A DNA stretch of 64,000 nucleotides from Thermomonospora echinospora (GCF_900108175.1 NZ_FNVO01000001.1:161662-225661), one strand, 5' to 3'. Shown: positions 1 through 12,425, numbered from the stretch's first letter. Made by a program: numbers and translations. Notes: generated by a model from the sequence alone, not told the origin.

Positions 1-789
1 GACTCCACCCGCACCCGCATCTCCTTCGAGGCCGCCGCCAAGCGGCTGTCGGCGGACGTCATCAACTTCTCCGTCAAGGGCTCCAGCGTCTCCAAGGGCG
101 AGAGCCTCAAGGACACCGCGCTGACCCTGGAGGCCATGGGCGCCGACGGCGTCGTCATCCGGCACAGCGCCTCCGGCGCGCCGCACCGCCTGGCCAACTG
201 GGTGCGGGGCAGCGTCATCAACGCCGGTGACGGCACCCACGAGCACCCCACCCAGGCGCTGCTGGACGCGTTCACGATGCGCCGCCGCCTCGGCGACCTG
301 GCGGGCCGCAAGGTCACCATCGTCGGCGACGTGCTGCACAGCCGGGTGGCGCGCTCCAACGTGCTGCTGCTGCACACGCTCGGCGCCGACGTCACCCTGG
401 TCGCCCCACCGACCCTGCTGCCGGTCGCGGTGGACACCTGGCCGTGCTCGGTGTCCTACGACCTGGACGCGGTGCTGCCCAAGAGCGACGTGGTGATGAT
501 GCTGCGGGTGCAGCGCGAGCGGATGAACGCCGCCTACTTCCCGACCGTCCGCGAGTACAGCCGCCGCTACGGCCTGGACGCCGACCGGGTCGCGCGGCTG
601 GCCGACCACGCCATCGTCATGCATCCCGGTCCCATGAACCGCGGCGTCGAGATCGCCGCCGAGGTGGCCGACTCGCCCCGTTCCACCATCGTCGAGCAGG
701 TCGCCAACGGCGTCAGCGCCCGGATGGCCGTGCTCTACCTGCTTCTGGGCGGCTCGGAGCCGGCCATCGGCAAGGAGGTCTCGCATTGA
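1..789 (+). CDS. pyrB: Aspartate carbamoyltransferase catalytic chain (5' truncated by window edge)
   Basis: Catalyses carbamoyl phosphate + L-aspartate to N-carbamoylaspartate, the committed step of pyrimidine synthesis. The frame is open from base 1, so the N-terminal part of the carbamoyl-phosphate domain lies outside the window. Seen: the phosphate-binding STRTR motif at nt 4-18, [11 protein letters not shown] near nt 244, and the C-terminal [11 protein letters not shown] loop near nt 622. Its stop (787-789) overlaps the TTG of pyrC. No pyrI regulatory chain is seen. The promoter and any pyr leader lie upstream of the window. Confidence 0.97.
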   Translation, partial: DSTRTRISFEAAAKRLSADVINFSVKGSSVSKGESLKDTALTLEAMGADGVVIRHSASGAPHRLANWVRGSVINAGDGTHEHPTQALLDAFTMRRRLGDLAGRKVTIVGDVLHSRVARSNVLLLHTLGADVTLVAPPTLLPVAVDTWPCSVSYDLDAVLPKSDVVMMLRVQRERMNAAYFPTVREYSRRYGLDADRVARLADHAIVMHPGPMNRGVEIAAEVADSPRSTIVEQVANGVSARMAVLYLLLGGSEPAIGKEVSH

Positions 790-2075
790 GCGGTACGTAC
801 GTCATCAAGGGTGCGCGGATCCTCGGCGGCGAGCCCGCCGACCTGCTACTGCGCGACGGCGAGATCGCCGAGACCGGCCGGGGGCTGGCCGCCGCCGGGG
901 CCGAGGTGATCGACGCCGACGGGCTGGTCGCCCTGCCCGGCCTGGTCGACCTGCACACCCACCTGCGCGAGCCCGGACGCGAGGACGCCGAGACCGTCGA
1001 GTCCGGCACCCGCGCCGCCGCCAGGGGCGGTTACACCGCCGTGCACGCCATGGCCAACACCCACCCGGTCGCCGACACCGCCGGCGTGGTGGAGCAGGTC
1101 TGGCGGCTGGGCCGCGAGGCCGGGTTCTGCGACGTGCACCCGGTGGGGGCCGTCACCCAGGGCATCGCGGGCAGGCAGCTGGCCGAGCTGGGCGCGATGG
1201 CCGACTCGGCCGCCCAGGTGCGGGTGTTCTCCGACGACGGGCACTGCGTGTCGGACGCGGTGATCATGCGGCGGGCGCTGGAGTACGTCAAGGCGTTCGA
1301 CGGCGTCATCGCCCAGCACGCCCAGGAGCCCAGGCTCACCGAGGGCGCCCAGATGAACGAGGGCGAGGTCTCGGCGGCGCTGGGGCTGCCCGGCTGGCCT
1401 GCGGTGGCCGAGGAGGCGATCATCGCCCGCGACTGCCTGCTGGCCGCGCACGTCGGCTCCCGGCTGCATGTGTGCCACGTGTCCACGGCCGGCTCGGTGG
1501 AGATCATCCGCTGGGCCAAGAGCAAGGGCTGGCGGGTGACCGCCGAGGTCACCCCGCACCATCTGCTGCTGGACGACGCCGTGGTACGGGGCTACGACCC
1601 GATCTACAAGGTCAACCCGCCGCTGCGCACCGTCGACGACGTGACCGCGCTGCGGCACGCGCTGGCCGACGGCACCATCGACGCCGTCGCCACCGACCAC
1701 GCCCCGCACCCGGTCGAGGCCAAGGAGACCGAGTGGGCGGCGGCGGCCATGGGCATGATCGGGCTGGAGACGGCGCTGTCGGTGGTCCAGCAGTCGATGA
1801 TCGAGACCGGTCTGCTGGACTGGCCCGGTGTCGCCGACCGGATGTCCTACCGCCCGGCGCGTATCGGCCGCCTGAACGGGCAGGGACGGCCACTGGAGGC
1901 GGGCGCCCCCGCCAACGTGGTGCTGTACGACCCGGCGCCGCGCACGGTGGTCGATCCCTCGGGCTTCGCCTCCAAGAGCCGCAACAGCCCCTTTGCCGGG
2001 CTCGAACTGCCCGGCCGGGTCGTCGCGACGTTCCTGCGCGGCCGGCCCACCGTCCTGGAAGGAAAGCTGCAATGA
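786..2075 (+). CDS. pyrC: Dihydroorotase (class I)
   Basis: Cyclises N-carbamoylaspartate to dihydroorotate. The start is inferred as TTG 786: an ideal AAGGAGG lies 7 nt upstream (772-778) and the codon overlaps the pyrB stop (ATTGA). The product is 429 aa, normal for the AllB-like class I family. Seen: the metal-binding [10 protein letters not shown] at about residues 55-64, the [18 protein letters not shown] segment in the middle, and the catalytic ATDHAPH near residue 302. It ends with ATGA overlapping carA, so translation is probably coupled along the operon. Confidence 0.96.
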   Translation: MSGTYVIKGARILGGEPADLLLRDGEIAETGRGLAAAGAEVIDADGLVALPGLVDLHTHLREPGREDAETVESGTRAAARGGYTAVHAMANTHPVADTAGVVEQVWRLGREAGFCDVHPVGAVTQGIAGRQLAELGAMADSAAQVRVFSDDGHCVSDAVIMRRALEYVKAFDGVIAQHAQEPRLTEGAQMNEGEVSAALGLPGWPAVAEEAIIARDCLLAAHVGSRLHVCHVSTAGSVEIIRWAKSKGWRVTAEVTPHHLLLDDAVVRGYDPIYKVNPPLRTVDDVTALRHALADGTIDAVATDHAPHPVEAKETEWAAAAMGMIGLETALSVVQQSMIETGLLDWPGVADRMSYRPARIGRLNGQGRPLEAGAPANVVLYDPAPRTVVDPSGFASKSRNSPFAGLELPGRVVATFLRGRPTVLEGKLQ

Positions 2076-3190
2076 CCCAACCCCCCGCGATGCTGATGCT
2101 CGAGGACGGCAGGGTGTTCCACGGGGTCGGGTTCGGCGCGGAGGGCGAGACCTTCGGCGAGATGGTCTTCAACACCGGCATGACCGGCTACCAGGAGACC
2201 CTCACCGACCCCTCCTACGCCGGGCAGATCGTGGCGATGACCGCCCCGCACATCGGCAACACCGGCGTCAACGACGAGGACCCCGAGTCCGCGCGCGTCC
2301 AGGTCGCCGGCTACGTGGTGCGCGAGCCCGCGCGGGTAGCCTCCAGTTGGCGGTCGCGCCGCTCGCTGGACGCGGAGCTGAGGGCGCAGGGGATCGTCGG
2401 GATCGCGATGCCCGGCACCCGGGCCCTCACCCGGCACCTGCGCGACCGGGGCGCCATGCGCGGCGCGATCTCCACCGTGGAGACCGACCCGCAGGCGCTG
2501 CTGGAGCGGGTGCGCCAGAGCCCCTCGATGGAGGGCGCCGACCTGGCCCGCAAGGTCACCACCCCGGAGCCGTACATCGTCCCGGCCATCGGCGACAAGC
2601 GGTTCACCGTGGCCGCCGTGGACCTGGGCATCAAGTCGATGACCCCGCACCGGATGGCTGAGCGCGGCTGCGAGGTGCACGTGCTGCCGGCCACCTCCAC
2701 CGCCGCCGAGATCCTGGCGACGAACCCGGACGGGGTGTTCTTCAGCAACGGGCCGGGCGACCCGGCCGCCACCGAGTACGCGGTCACCGCGCTGCGCGGG
2801 GTGCTGGACGCCGGCCGCCCGTTCTTCGGGATCTGCCTGGGCAACCAGATCTTCGGGCGGGCGCTGGGCCTGGGCACCTACAAGCTGCGCTTCGGCCACC
2901 GGGGTGTCAACCAGCCCGTCCAGGACCGCGCGACCGGCCGGGTGGAGATCTCCGCCCACAACCACGGCTTCGCGGTGGACGCCCCCACCGACGGCCCGTT
3001 CGAGACCCCCTACGGCCGCGCCGAGGTCAGCCACGTCAACCTCAACGACGGCTGCGTCGAGGGCCTGCGACTGCTCGACGGCCCGGCCTTCAGCGTCCAG
3101 TACCACCCGGAGGCAGCGGCGGGCCCGCACGACTCCACCGCCTTGTTCGACCGGTTCTGCGAGCTGATGGACGGGAAGGTGCGCGGCTGA
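2072..3190 (+). CDS. carA: Carbamoyl-phosphate synthase small (glutaminase) subunit
   Basis: Hydrolyses glutamine and channels ammonia to CarB for carbamoyl phosphate, used by pyrimidine and arginine synthesis. The ATG overlaps the pyrC stop (ATGA), with GGAAGGAAAG upstream. The product is 372 aa. The N-terminal CarA domain begins with an [11 protein letters not shown]-like strand. The class I amidotransferase domain carries nucleophile Cys255 in [12 protein letters not shown] and the His/Glu pair in [13 protein letters not shown]. The C-terminal tail [14 protein letters not shown] and the following TGATGCG recur twice, degraded, in the gap before carB (see the mini-ORFs). Confidence 0.97.
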   Translation: MTQPPAMLMLEDGRVFHGVGFGAEGETFGEMVFNTGMTGYQETLTDPSYAGQIVAMTAPHIGNTGVNDEDPESARVQVAGYVVREPARVASSWRSRRSLDAELRAQGIVGIAMPGTRALTRHLRDRGAMRGAISTVETDPQALLERVRQSPSMEGADLARKVTTPEPYIVPAIGDKRFTVAAVDLGIKSMTPHRMAERGCEVHVLPATSTAAEILATNPDGVFFSNGPGDPAATEYAVTALRGVLDAGRPFFGICLGNQIFGRALGLGTYKLRFGHRGVNQPVQDRATGRVEISAHNHGFAVDAPTDGPFETPYGRAEVSHVNLNDGCVEGLRLLDGPAFSVQYHPEAAAGPHDSTALFDRFCELMDGKVRG

Positions 3191-3294
3191 TGCGATCCCG
3201 CGTTTCGGCGGTCGGCACCGCACACCGTTCTCCTGACCCCATTGCCCCGTTCGGCCGGTTTTGCGGTCTGATGGACGGAAAGGTGCGGGGTTGA
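3190..3294 (+). CDS. Mini-ORF 1 in the carA-carB gap, degenerate copy of the carA 3' end
   Basis: A 34-codon frame whose ATG overlaps the carA stop (ATGA) and whose TGA overlaps the ATG of the next mini-ORF. The last 14 codons read [14 protein letters not shown] against [14 protein letters not shown] in CarA; nt 3250-3298 match 3146-3194 at 42 of 49 positions without gaps. Codon choice is untypical of the genome (GTT, TCT, CCT, ATT, TTT), so a selected protein is unlikely. It carries GGAAAGG before the next start. I read it as a duplicated 3' end, possibly kept to pass ribosomes on towards carB. The frame and overlaps are certain; translation is unproven. Confidence 0.4.
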   Translation: MRSRVSAVGTAHRSPDPIAPFGRFCGLMDGKVRG

Positions 3295-3385
3295 TGCGCT
3301 TCGATTTCCTCCGCCGGGGGCCACGCGCCCACCGCCCGGCCGACCCGCTCGACCAGTTCTGTGAACCCAGGGAGGGTGCCCGGTA

Positions 3386-3386
<1 letters not shown>
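3294..3386 (+). CDS. Mini-ORF 2 in the carA-carB gap, overlaps the carB start
   Basis: A 30-codon frame beginning ATGCGCTTC. Its ATG overlaps the stop of mini-ORF 1 (ATGA) and its TAA overlaps the carB ATG (TAATG). The tail [12 protein letters not shown] resembles the CarA tail [14 protein letters not shown], and AHRPADP resembles AHRSPDP of mini-ORF 1, so it looks like a third, more diverged copy of the same unit. GGGAGGG in its last codons is the likely Shine-Dalgarno sequence for carB. It may be the original carA end, with the upstream copies being newer insertions. Confidence 0.4.
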
Positions 3387-6730
<3,344 letters not shown>

Positions 6731-6756
6731 CAGCACGCCGATAGGAGGGAGCGGGT

Positions 6757-7668
6757 GTGACCGACACTGCCGGCCCGGGCTCCGGCCGGGCCGTCGGCCT
6801 GCGGACGTCGGCGATCGTCCTGACGGTCCGCCAGGTGCAGGACTACCACGCGATGACGCTGGTCGCGCCCGCGGTCGCCGAACGGTTCCGGCCGGGCCAG
6901 TTCGTCGCACTGGCGGTCGGTGGTGAGCACACCGGCCGGCTGGTGCGCCGCTGCCTGGCGGTGTACGAGGTCAAGCCCGACTACGGCGGCACCGTCGAGG
7001 TGGTGTTCGACCACCGGGGCTCGCGCGATCCGGGCACCGGCTGGCTGGCCGGCCGCCGGGCCCGCGACATGGTCGACGTCGTCGGGCCGCTCGGCCGCCC
7101 GTTCCGGCTGCCCCGCGACCCGGTCAACTGCCTGCTGGTGGGCGGCGGGCCGGGCGCGGCGGCGCTGTTCGCGCTGGCCGACACGCTGCGCCGGCGCGAG
7201 TGCCGGGTGCACTTCCTGCTGGGCGGCCGGTCGGCCCCGGCGGTGTTCGGGGCCCGCTCGGCGCGGCGCATCGGCGACTCGGCCACCGTCGTCACCGAGG
7301 ACGGTTCGCTCGGCGACACCGGGACGGTGCGGGACGTGCTGCCCCGGGTGATCGAGGAGTCGGCCGCCGACGTGGTCTACGCCTGCGGGCCGACCGGGCT
7401 GCTGCGCTCGGTCAGCGCGGTGGCCACCGAGTACGGGCTGCCGTCCCAGGTCTCGGTGGAGGAGTTCCTGCAGCAGACCGGGGCCTGCGGGGTCGGGCTG
7501 TGCATGACCTGCGTGCTGCCGATCATCGGCGACGACGGGGTCACCCGGATGGCGCGGGCCTGCACCGACGGCCTGGTGATGCGCGGTGATCGGGTCCGCT
7601 GGGGCGACTTGGGCACCATCCCGCTCGACGCGCTGGGCGCCCCCCGGGCCCTGGGAGGCGGGCTGTGA
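6757..7668 (+). CDS. pyrK: Dihydroorotate dehydrogenase electron-transfer subunit (PyrK-type FAD/2Fe-2S)
   Basis: Passes electrons from reduced PyrD to NAD+ in class 1B dihydroorotate dehydrogenases. The GTG start follows AGGAGGGAG (6743-6751). The product is 303 aa: an N-terminal ferredoxin-reductase-like FAD barrel (RPGQFVALAVGG, RRCLAVYEV), an NAD domain (LLVGGGPGAAALF) and a C-terminal cluster-binding segment with Cys244, Cys249, Cys252 and Cys269 (TGACGVGLCMTC ... ARACTDG). It sits directly before pyrD with a GTGA overlap, as expected for a PyrDB-PyrK complex. Confidence 0.92.
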   Translation: MTDTAGPGSGRAVGLRTSAIVLTVRQVQDYHAMTLVAPAVAERFRPGQFVALAVGGEHTGRLVRRCLAVYEVKPDYGGTVEVVFDHRGSRDPGTGWLAGRRARDMVDVVGPLGRPFRLPRDPVNCLLVGGGPGAAALFALADTLRRRECRVHFLLGGRSAPAVFGARSARRIGDSATVVTEDGSLGDTGTVRDVLPRVIEESAADVVYACGPTGLLRSVSAVATEYGLPSQVSVEEFLQQTGACGVGLCMTCVLPIIGDDGVTRMARACTDGLVMRGDRVRWGDLGTIPLDALGAPRALGGGL

Positions 7669-8684
7669 CCGACCTCACGACGCGGCTGGGGACACTGGAG
7701 CTGGCCAACCCCGTGCTGACCGCGGCGGGCTGCGGCGGCACCGGGCGCGAGCTGGCCCGCTTCTTCGACTTGGCCAGGCTGGGGGCGTTCACCACCACCT
7801 CGGTCATGCTGCGGCCCCGCGCGGGCCGGCCGACCCCCCGGGTGGCCGAGACGCCCAGCGGTGTACTGACCGCGATGGGCCTGCCCGGCCCCGGTGTGGA
7901 CTCCTTCCTGGAGACCGACCTGCCCTGGCTGGCCGAGCAGCAGGTGCCGGTGATCGTGTCGGTGGCCGGCCACAGCCTGGAGGAGTACGCCGAGGTGGCG
8001 CGGCGGGCGCAGGAGTCGCCCGCGGTCGCCGCCGTGGAGGTCAACCTGGCCGCGCCCAACGTGGAGGACCGGGGCCGGATGTTCGGCCGGCTGCCGGGCC
8101 CGGCCGCTGACGTGGTGCGCGCGGTGCGCGCGGTCACCCGCCGCGACGCGCCCGTCCTGGCCAAGCTGGCCCCGGACGTCAGCGACCTGGTCACCATCGC
8201 GTTGGCCTGCGTGGACGCCGGGGCCGACGGGCTGAGCCTGATCAACACCATGGCCGGGCTGGCGATCGACCCGCACACCCTGCGGCCGACGCTGGCCGGG
8301 GTGTCGGGCGGGCTGTCCGGCCCGGCGATCCGGCCGGTGGCGCTGCGCTGTGTGTACGAGGTGCACGCCGCGCTGCCCGGTACCCCGATCGTCGGGATCG
8401 GCGGGGTGGCCACCGGCCTGGACGCCCTGGAGTTCGTCCTGGCCGGCGCCAGCGCGGTGGCTGTCGGCACCACCCTGTTCCACGACCCCACGGCCGGCCC
8501 GCGGATCGCGCGCGAGCTGGAGGAGGCGCTGAGCGCCCGGCGGATCGGCCGCCTGGCCGACGCGGTGGGGCTCGCCCACAGGTTGCCGCCCCAAGGCCAT
8601 GTCGGCCACGTCCCCCCGCAGATCAGCCCCCCGCCGGGTGCCGACGAGCGCCGGACCGAGGAGTCCAAGGAGAAGCTGCCGTGA
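7665..8684 (+). CDS. pyrD: Dihydroorotate dehydrogenase, class 1-like, catalytic Cys replaced by Ala
   Basis: FMN enzyme expected to oxidise dihydroorotate to orotate together with PyrK. 339 aa, GTG start overlapping the pyrK stop. Seen: LGTLELANPVLTAAGCGG at the N-terminus, LAKLAPDVSDLV, SLINTMAG, and the FMN-phosphate site IVGIGGVATGLDALEFVLAGA. In class 1A/1B enzymes the general base is the Cys of the loop N-L/I-S-C-P-N; here the loop reads NLAAPNV with Ala130, so neither the class 1 Cys nor the class 2 Ser is present. The operon position makes PyrD the most likely identity, but the chemistry deserves a check. The C-terminal 30 or so residues are long and polar. Confidence 0.85.
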   Translation: MTDLTTRLGTLELANPVLTAAGCGGTGRELARFFDLARLGAFTTTSVMLRPRAGRPTPRVAETPSGVLTAMGLPGPGVDSFLETDLPWLAEQQVPVIVSVAGHSLEEYAEVARRAQESPAVAAVEVNLAAPNVEDRGRMFGRLPGPAADVVRAVRAVTRRDAPVLAKLAPDVSDLVTIALACVDAGADGLSLINTMAGLAIDPHTLRPTLAGVSGGLSGPAIRPVALRCVYEVHAALPGTPIVGIGGVATGLDALEFVLAGASAVAVGTTLFHDPTAGPRIARELEEALSARRIGRLADAVGLAHRLPPQGHVGHVPPQISPPPGADERRTEESKEKLP

Positions 8685-9379
8685 CGTCCGCTCCCATCGC
8701 CGTCGCCCTCGACGCGCCCGACCTGGAGACCGCCGCCCGCTGGGCGAGCCTGGTAATACCGCATGTCAGCACTGTCAAGGTCGGACTTGAGCTGTATCTG
8801 AGATATGGGCCGGATGTGGTCGCCAGCGTGCGTGGCGCCAGCGGCGTCCAGGTCTTCCTGGACCTGAAGCTGCACGACATCCCGGCCACCGTCGCCGGTG
8901 CCGCGCGGGCGGTCTCCCGGCTGCGGCCCGACTACCTGACCGTGCACGCCGCCGGCGGCACCGCCATGATCCGCGCCGCCGTGGAGGCCGCCCCGCAGAC
9001 CCGGATCGCGGCGGTGACCGTGCTGACCTCGCTCGGCGAGGACGATCTCGACCGGGTGGGCCTGGCCGGACCGGCCTCAGACGCCGTACGGCGCCTCGCG
9101 GCCCTGGCGGTGGGGGCCGGTGCCCAGGCGCTGGTCTGCTCCCCGCAGGAGGCCGCTGCGGTCCGTGCGGAGGTGGGGTCGGAGATCACCCTCATCACCC
9201 CGGGGGTGCGGCCGGCCGGCAGCGCCGCCCAGGACCAGGCCCGCGTCGCCACCCCCGAGCAGGCGTTGGCGGCCGGTGCCGACCTGTTGGTGATCGGCCG
9301 TCCCATCACCGGGGCGTCGGACCCGGGCGCGGCGGCCGCCGGGATCGCCGCGGCGCTGCGCCGCCGGCCGGTCTCCTGA
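8681..9379 (+). CDS. pyrF: Orotidine 5'-phosphate decarboxylase (short, type 1)
   Basis: Decarboxylates OMP to UMP. The GTG overlaps the pyrD stop; the product is 232 aa. The catalytic DxKxxD array is D61-L-K63-L-H-D66 in FLDLKLHDIPATV, and the phosphate-binding end contains TPGVRPAG and VIGRPITGASDPG. The length and the DLKLHDIP motif fit the short type 1 family rather than the longer form I recall from Streptomyces. It is the last pyr gene here, followed by a 350-nt gap. Confidence 0.95.
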   Translation: MTSAPIAVALDAPDLETAARWASLVIPHVSTVKVGLELYLRYGPDVVASVRGASGVQVFLDLKLHDIPATVAGAARAVSRLRPDYLTVHAAGGTAMIRAAVEAAPQTRIAAVTVLTSLGEDDLDRVGLAGPASDAVRRLAALAVGAGAQALVCSPQEAAAVRAEVGSEITLITPGVRPAGSAAQDQARVATPEQALAAGADLLVIGRPITGASDPGAAAAGIAAALRRRPVS

Positions 9380-9729
9380 GGCCGGCGGCGGGTCCTTTGA
9401 GCCCCCGCGCGGACGGGTCCAGGGCGCCGGAAGGGCCCGCCGGGGCGGGTGCCGAAAGGATACGGGTGAAGCCGTTTTCGAGATCAAGATCACGCTCGGC
9501 GGGGCCCGCGGAGCCGCTTTCGGCGGGCACCAGGAAACTCCTGGCCGACAGGGGAATCCGGCGTTCACCCCGCCAGATTGTGTACACTGCGTATTCAGGA
9601 CACTTCAAGGAGTGATTTTCGTGATTTTGTGGCGGGCAGAACAGCACTTCACGTTGCTTTATGGGGTGTGAACTCGCTAGTTTCCACACCCGTCCGACTC
9701 CGTCGAGTGGAAACACGAGGTGACCCGGC
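9380..9729 (+). other. Intergenic region with the mihF leader and promoter
   Basis: 350 nt without a convincing gene. A 72-codon frame at 9397-9615 has an Arg/Ser-rich composition and no family features, so I do not call it. The 3' half is AT-richer than its surroundings. It contains a possible -10 TACACT at 9583-9588, a purine-rich CAAGGAG near 9606, and the competing hairpins at 9664-9714. Transcription of mihF-gmk-rpoZ probably starts here. Confidence 0.5.
9664..9714 (+). promoter_or_regulatory. Two mutually exclusive stem-loops upstream of the mihF ribosome binding site
   Basis: GGGTGTG (9664-9670) pairs with CACACCC (9685-9691), extended inside by AAC/GTT (9671-9673, 9680-9682). The middle strand GTTTCCAC (9680-9687) is also a perfect complement of GTGGAAAC (9707-9714), which ends 2 nt before the CGAGG preceding the mihF GTG. 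Both helices use the same strand, so only one can form. This is the layout of an attenuator or initiation switch. The pairing is seen; the function is inferred. Confidence 0.45.
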
Positions 9730-10056
9730 GTGGCTCTTCCGCCCCTAACCCCCGAACAGCGCGCCGCAGCATTGGAGAAGGCCGCCAAGGCCCGCAAGGA
9801 ACGGGCCGAGGTCAAGAACCGGCTCAAGCACGGGGGTACCTCGCTCGCCGAGGTCCTCAAGGACGGCCAGACCGATGACGTCATCGGAAAGATGAAGGTG
9901 TCGGCCCTCCTGGAGTCCCTCCCCGGCGTGGGCAAGGTCCGTGCCAAGCAGATCATGGAGCGCCTGGGCATCGCCGAGTCCCGCCGTGTGCGGGGCCTGG
10001 GTGCCAACCAGCGGGCCTCCCTGGAGCGTGAGTTCGGCGGCGGTGCGAACCGCTGA
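9730..10056 (+). CDS. mihF: Actinobacterial integration host factor mIHF
   Basis: Small nucleoid protein unrelated to the IhfA/IhfB heterodimer; in mycobacteria it is the essential mIHF. 108 aa, with a Lys/Ala/Glu-rich N-terminal helix ([26 protein letters not shown]) and a helix-two-turns-helix DNA-binding part, [32 protein letters not shown]. The GTG at 9730 follows CGAGG. Lying directly before gmk and rpoZ is the standard actinobacterial arrangement. Confidence 0.93.
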   Translation: MALPPLTPEQRAAALEKAAKARKERAEVKNRLKHGGTSLAEVLKDGQTDDVIGKMKVSALLESLPGVGKVRAKQIMERLGIAESRRVRGLGANQRASLEREFGGGANR

Positions 10057-10084
10057 CGACGATCGCTCGGGCGGGCGCGACGGG

Positions 10085-10759
10085 ATGACCGTCGCGGCCG
10101 CTTCCGGTGTACCCGCGTCGGCGGGCGGCCGGAACGGCTCCACCCCGCCCCGTCCGGGCGCCGCACAGGCCCCGGGCGGCGATGTGCCGCCTGATCTCCA
10201 CAGGCGCCGCCTGACGGTCCTGTCCGGGCCGTCGGGCGTCGGGAAGAGCACGGTAGTCGCCGAGATCCGGCAGGCCCACCCCGAGGTGTGGCTGTCGGTC
10301 TCGGTGACCACCCGGCCCCCCCGGCCGGGTGAACAGCACGGTGTGCAGTACTTCTTCGTCGACGACGCCGGTTTCGACCGGCTCGTCGAGGAGGGGGAAT
10401 TGCTCGAGTGGGCGGAGTTCGCGGGGAACCGGTACGGGACCCCGCGGGCTCCGGTCGTCGAAAGGCTCGCCGCCGGCGTCCCCGTCCTGCTGGAAATCGA
10501 CCTGCAGGGGGCGCGGCAGGTGCGCCGGGCGATGCCCGAGGCCCGGCTGGTGTTCCTGGCGCCTCCCTCCTGGGAGGAGCTGGTGCGCCGGCTGGTGGGC
10601 CGCGGCACCGAGCCGCCCGAGGTGATCGAACGCCGTCTGGCGGCCGCCCGGGTGGAGCTGGCCGCCGAGAAGGAGTTCGACGTCACACTGGTCAACACGG
10701 CCGTCCGGGACGTGTGCCGGGAGCTGCTAGCCTTGATGGCTGACCATCCGTCGGATTAG
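10085..10759 (+). CDS. gmk: Guanylate kinase
   Basis: Phosphorylates GMP and dGMP to the diphosphates. About 224 aa from ATG 10085; an in-frame GTG at 10043 would overlap mihF and is less likely. An unusual, Pro/Gly-rich extension of some 45 residues precedes the P-loop GPSGVGKST (residues 48-56). The GMP-binding part ([34 protein letters not shown]) and the [13 protein letters not shown] segment are intact. TAG 10757-10759 abuts rpoZ. Confidence 0.94.
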   Translation: MTVAAASGVPASAGGRNGSTPPRPGAAQAPGGDVPPDLHRRRLTVLSGPSGVGKSTVVAEIRQAHPEVWLSVSVTTRPPRPGEQHGVQYFFVDDAGFDRLVEEGELLEWAEFAGNRYGTPRAPVVERLAAGVPVLLEIDLQGARQVRRAMPEARLVFLAPPSWEELVRRLVGRGTEPPEVIERRLAAARVELAAEKEFDVTLVNTAVRDVCRELLALMADHPSD

Positions 10760-10773
10760 TGGAAGGCCCAAGC

Positions 10774-11031
10774 GTGGCAGCCAACAGCGAAGGCATCACC
10801 AACCCGTCGATCGACGAGCTGCTCGAGGTCGTCGACACCAAGTACGGCCTGGTGAGCATCGCGGCCAAGCGGGCGCGCCAGATCAACGCCTACTACGCCC
10901 AGCTCGGCGAGGGCCTGCTGGAGTACGTCGGCCCGCTGGTGGAGACGCACGTCCAGGAGAAGCCCCTGTCGATCGCCCTGCGCGAGACGCGGGAGGGGCT
11001 GTTGAAGGCCGAGCCCATCGAGGCCCAGTAA
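10774..11031 (+). CDS. rpoZ: RNA polymerase omega subunit
   Basis: Promotes assembly and stability of RNA polymerase by chaperoning beta'. 85 aa from GTG 10774, chosen because GGAAGG lies 8 nt upstream; an in-frame GTG at 10759 overlapping the gmk stop would add five residues. The [32 protein letters not shown] segment is the canonical omega N-terminus. The acidic C-terminal region ([19 protein letters not shown]) is short, as in actinobacteria. Confidence 0.94.
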   Translation: MAANSEGITNPSIDELLEVVDTKYGLVSIAAKRARQINAYYAQLGEGLLEYVGPLVETHVQEKPLSIALRETREGLLKAEPIEAQ

Positions 11032-11043
11032 CAACGGGGTCGG

Positions 11044-11049
11044 TACCCT
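11044..11049 (+). promoter_or_regulatory. -10 box of a probable leaderless coaBC transcript
   Basis: TACCCT ends 6 nt before the coaBC ATG (11056), and no Shine-Dalgarno sequence is present. This spacing puts the transcription start on or next to the start codon. Confidence 0.45.
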
Positions 11050-11055
11050 CTTCGC

Positions 11056-12258
11056 ATGACCCCTGACAAGCCCCGGGTCGTGCTCGGGGTCAGTGCCGGT
11101 ATCGCCGCGTACAAGGTGTGCGAGCTGCTGCGGCGGCTGACCGAATCCGGTCACGACGTGCGCGTCGTGCCGACGCGGGACGCGCTGCGCTTCGTCGGCG
11201 AGCCCACCTGGGCTGCCCTGTCCGGCAACCCGGTCGCCACCGAGGTGTGGACCGGGGTGGACGAGGTCCCGCACGTCCGGCTGGGGCAGACCGCCGACCT
11301 GGTGTTCGTGGCCCCCGCCACCGCCGACCTGCTGGCCAGGGCCGCCCACGGCCTGGCCGACGACCTGCTCACCAACACCCTGCTGACCGCCCGCTGCCCG
11401 GTGGTGTTCGCGCCCGCGATGCACACCGAGATGTGGGAGCACCCGGCCACCCGGGCCAACGTGGCCACCCTGCGTGAGCGCGGCGCCATCGTGCTGGAGC
11501 CGGCCTCCGGGCGGCTGACCGGCGCCGACACCGGCAAGGGGCGGCTGCCCGAGCCGGCCGAGCTGTTCGAGGCGGCGCGGCGGGCGCTGGCCCGCGGCGG
11601 CCTGCCCGCCGACCTGGCCGGGCGGCACGTGGTGGTGTCGGCCGGCGGCACCCGCGAGCCGCTGGACCCCGTCCGCTTCATCGGCAACCGCTCCTCCGGC
11701 CTGCAGGGGTACGCGCTGGCCCGCACCGCGCTGGCCCGCGGCGCCCGCGTCACGCTGGTGGCGGCCAACGTCGCGCTGCCCGACCCGGCGGGCGCCGAGG
11801 TGGTGGCCGTGGGCACCGCCGAGGAGATGCACAAGGCCGTGCTGGAGGCCGCCGGCTCCGCCGACGCGGTGGTGATGGCCGCGGCGGTGGCCGACTTCCG
11901 GCCCGCCGACTACCGGGAATCGAAGATCAAGAAGTCCGAGTCGGCCGGGCCCGCGCCGATCGAGCTGGTCCGCAACCCCGACATCCTGGCCGAGCTGGGC
12001 CGGCGGCGGCGGGACGGCCAGGTGATCGTGGGCTTCGCCGCCGAGACCGACGACGTCCTGGCCAACGGCCGCGACAAGCTCGCCCGCAAGGGCTGCGACC
12101 TGCTGGTGGTCAACCAGGTCGGCGCCGACCTGACGTTCGGCCGCCCCGACAACGCCGCTGTGGTGCTGGCCGCCGACGGCGGCTCCACCGAGGTCCCCCG
12201 CGGCCCTAAGGAGGCCCTCGCCGACGTCGTCTGGGATCTGGTCGCCGACCGGCTGTGA
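11056..12258 (+). CDS. coaBC: Bifunctional phosphopantothenoylcysteine decarboxylase / phosphopantothenate-cysteine ligase
   Basis: Second and third steps from phosphopantothenate to coenzyme A. 400 aa. The N-terminal FMN-dependent CoaC domain starts at VLGVSAGIAAYKVCELLRRL and has the substrate loop PAMHTEMWEHPA, with His where many bacteria have Asn. The CoaB domain starts near residue 195 (VVVSAGGTREPLDPVRFIGNRSSG) and includes AAVADFRP and the VGFAAET and LVVNQV segments. Gene order after rpoZ is the usual actinobacterial one. Confidence 0.95.
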   Translation: MTPDKPRVVLGVSAGIAAYKVCELLRRLTESGHDVRVVPTRDALRFVGEPTWAALSGNPVATEVWTGVDEVPHVRLGQTADLVFVAPATADLLARAAHGLADDLLTNTLLTARCPVVFAPAMHTEMWEHPATRANVATLRERGAIVLEPASGRLTGADTGKGRLPEPAELFEAARRALARGGLPADLAGRHVVVSAGGTREPLDPVRFIGNRSSGLQGYALARTALARGARVTLVAANVALPDPAGAEVVAVGTAEEMHKAVLEAAGSADAVVMAAAVADFRPADYRESKIKKSESAGPAPIELVRNPDILAELGRRRRDGQVIVGFAAETDDVLANGRDKLARKGCDLLVVNQVGADLTFGRPDNAAVVLAADGGSTEVPRGPKEALADVVWDLVADRL

Positions 12259-12343
12259 CGGCGCGCGTGCCCGAAGGCGGCCGAGAAGGTCGGGATTGGG
12301 AGGCCGCAGGGTCATTCCCGATACACTTCGGCGGAAATAGATC

Positions 12344-12363
12344 CCGGCGCGGCGCCGCGCCGG
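12344..12363 (+). repeat. Perfect 20-nt GC palindrome upstream of metK
   Basis: CCGGCGCGGC followed by GCCGCGCCGG, a perfect inverted repeat without a loop, in the 167-nt gap before metK. It could be the coaBC terminator, a cruciform or a regulator site. No T-run follows. Confidence 0.5.
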
Positions 12364-12425
12364 CCCGATGAAGCACAGTCCGCCCTGCGACGTCAGTCAG
12401 CAGCCGCTGCAAGGAGTTCACGCAC

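Noticed and set aside
9397-9615. 72-codon frame between pyrF and mihF
   Set aside because: Arg/Ser-rich N-terminal part, weak start context, overlaps the likely mihF promoter region.
12259-12425. SAM riboswitch upstream of metK
   Set aside because: I looked for SAM-I, SAM-II and SAM-IV conserved blocks and found none; only a GC palindrome is present.
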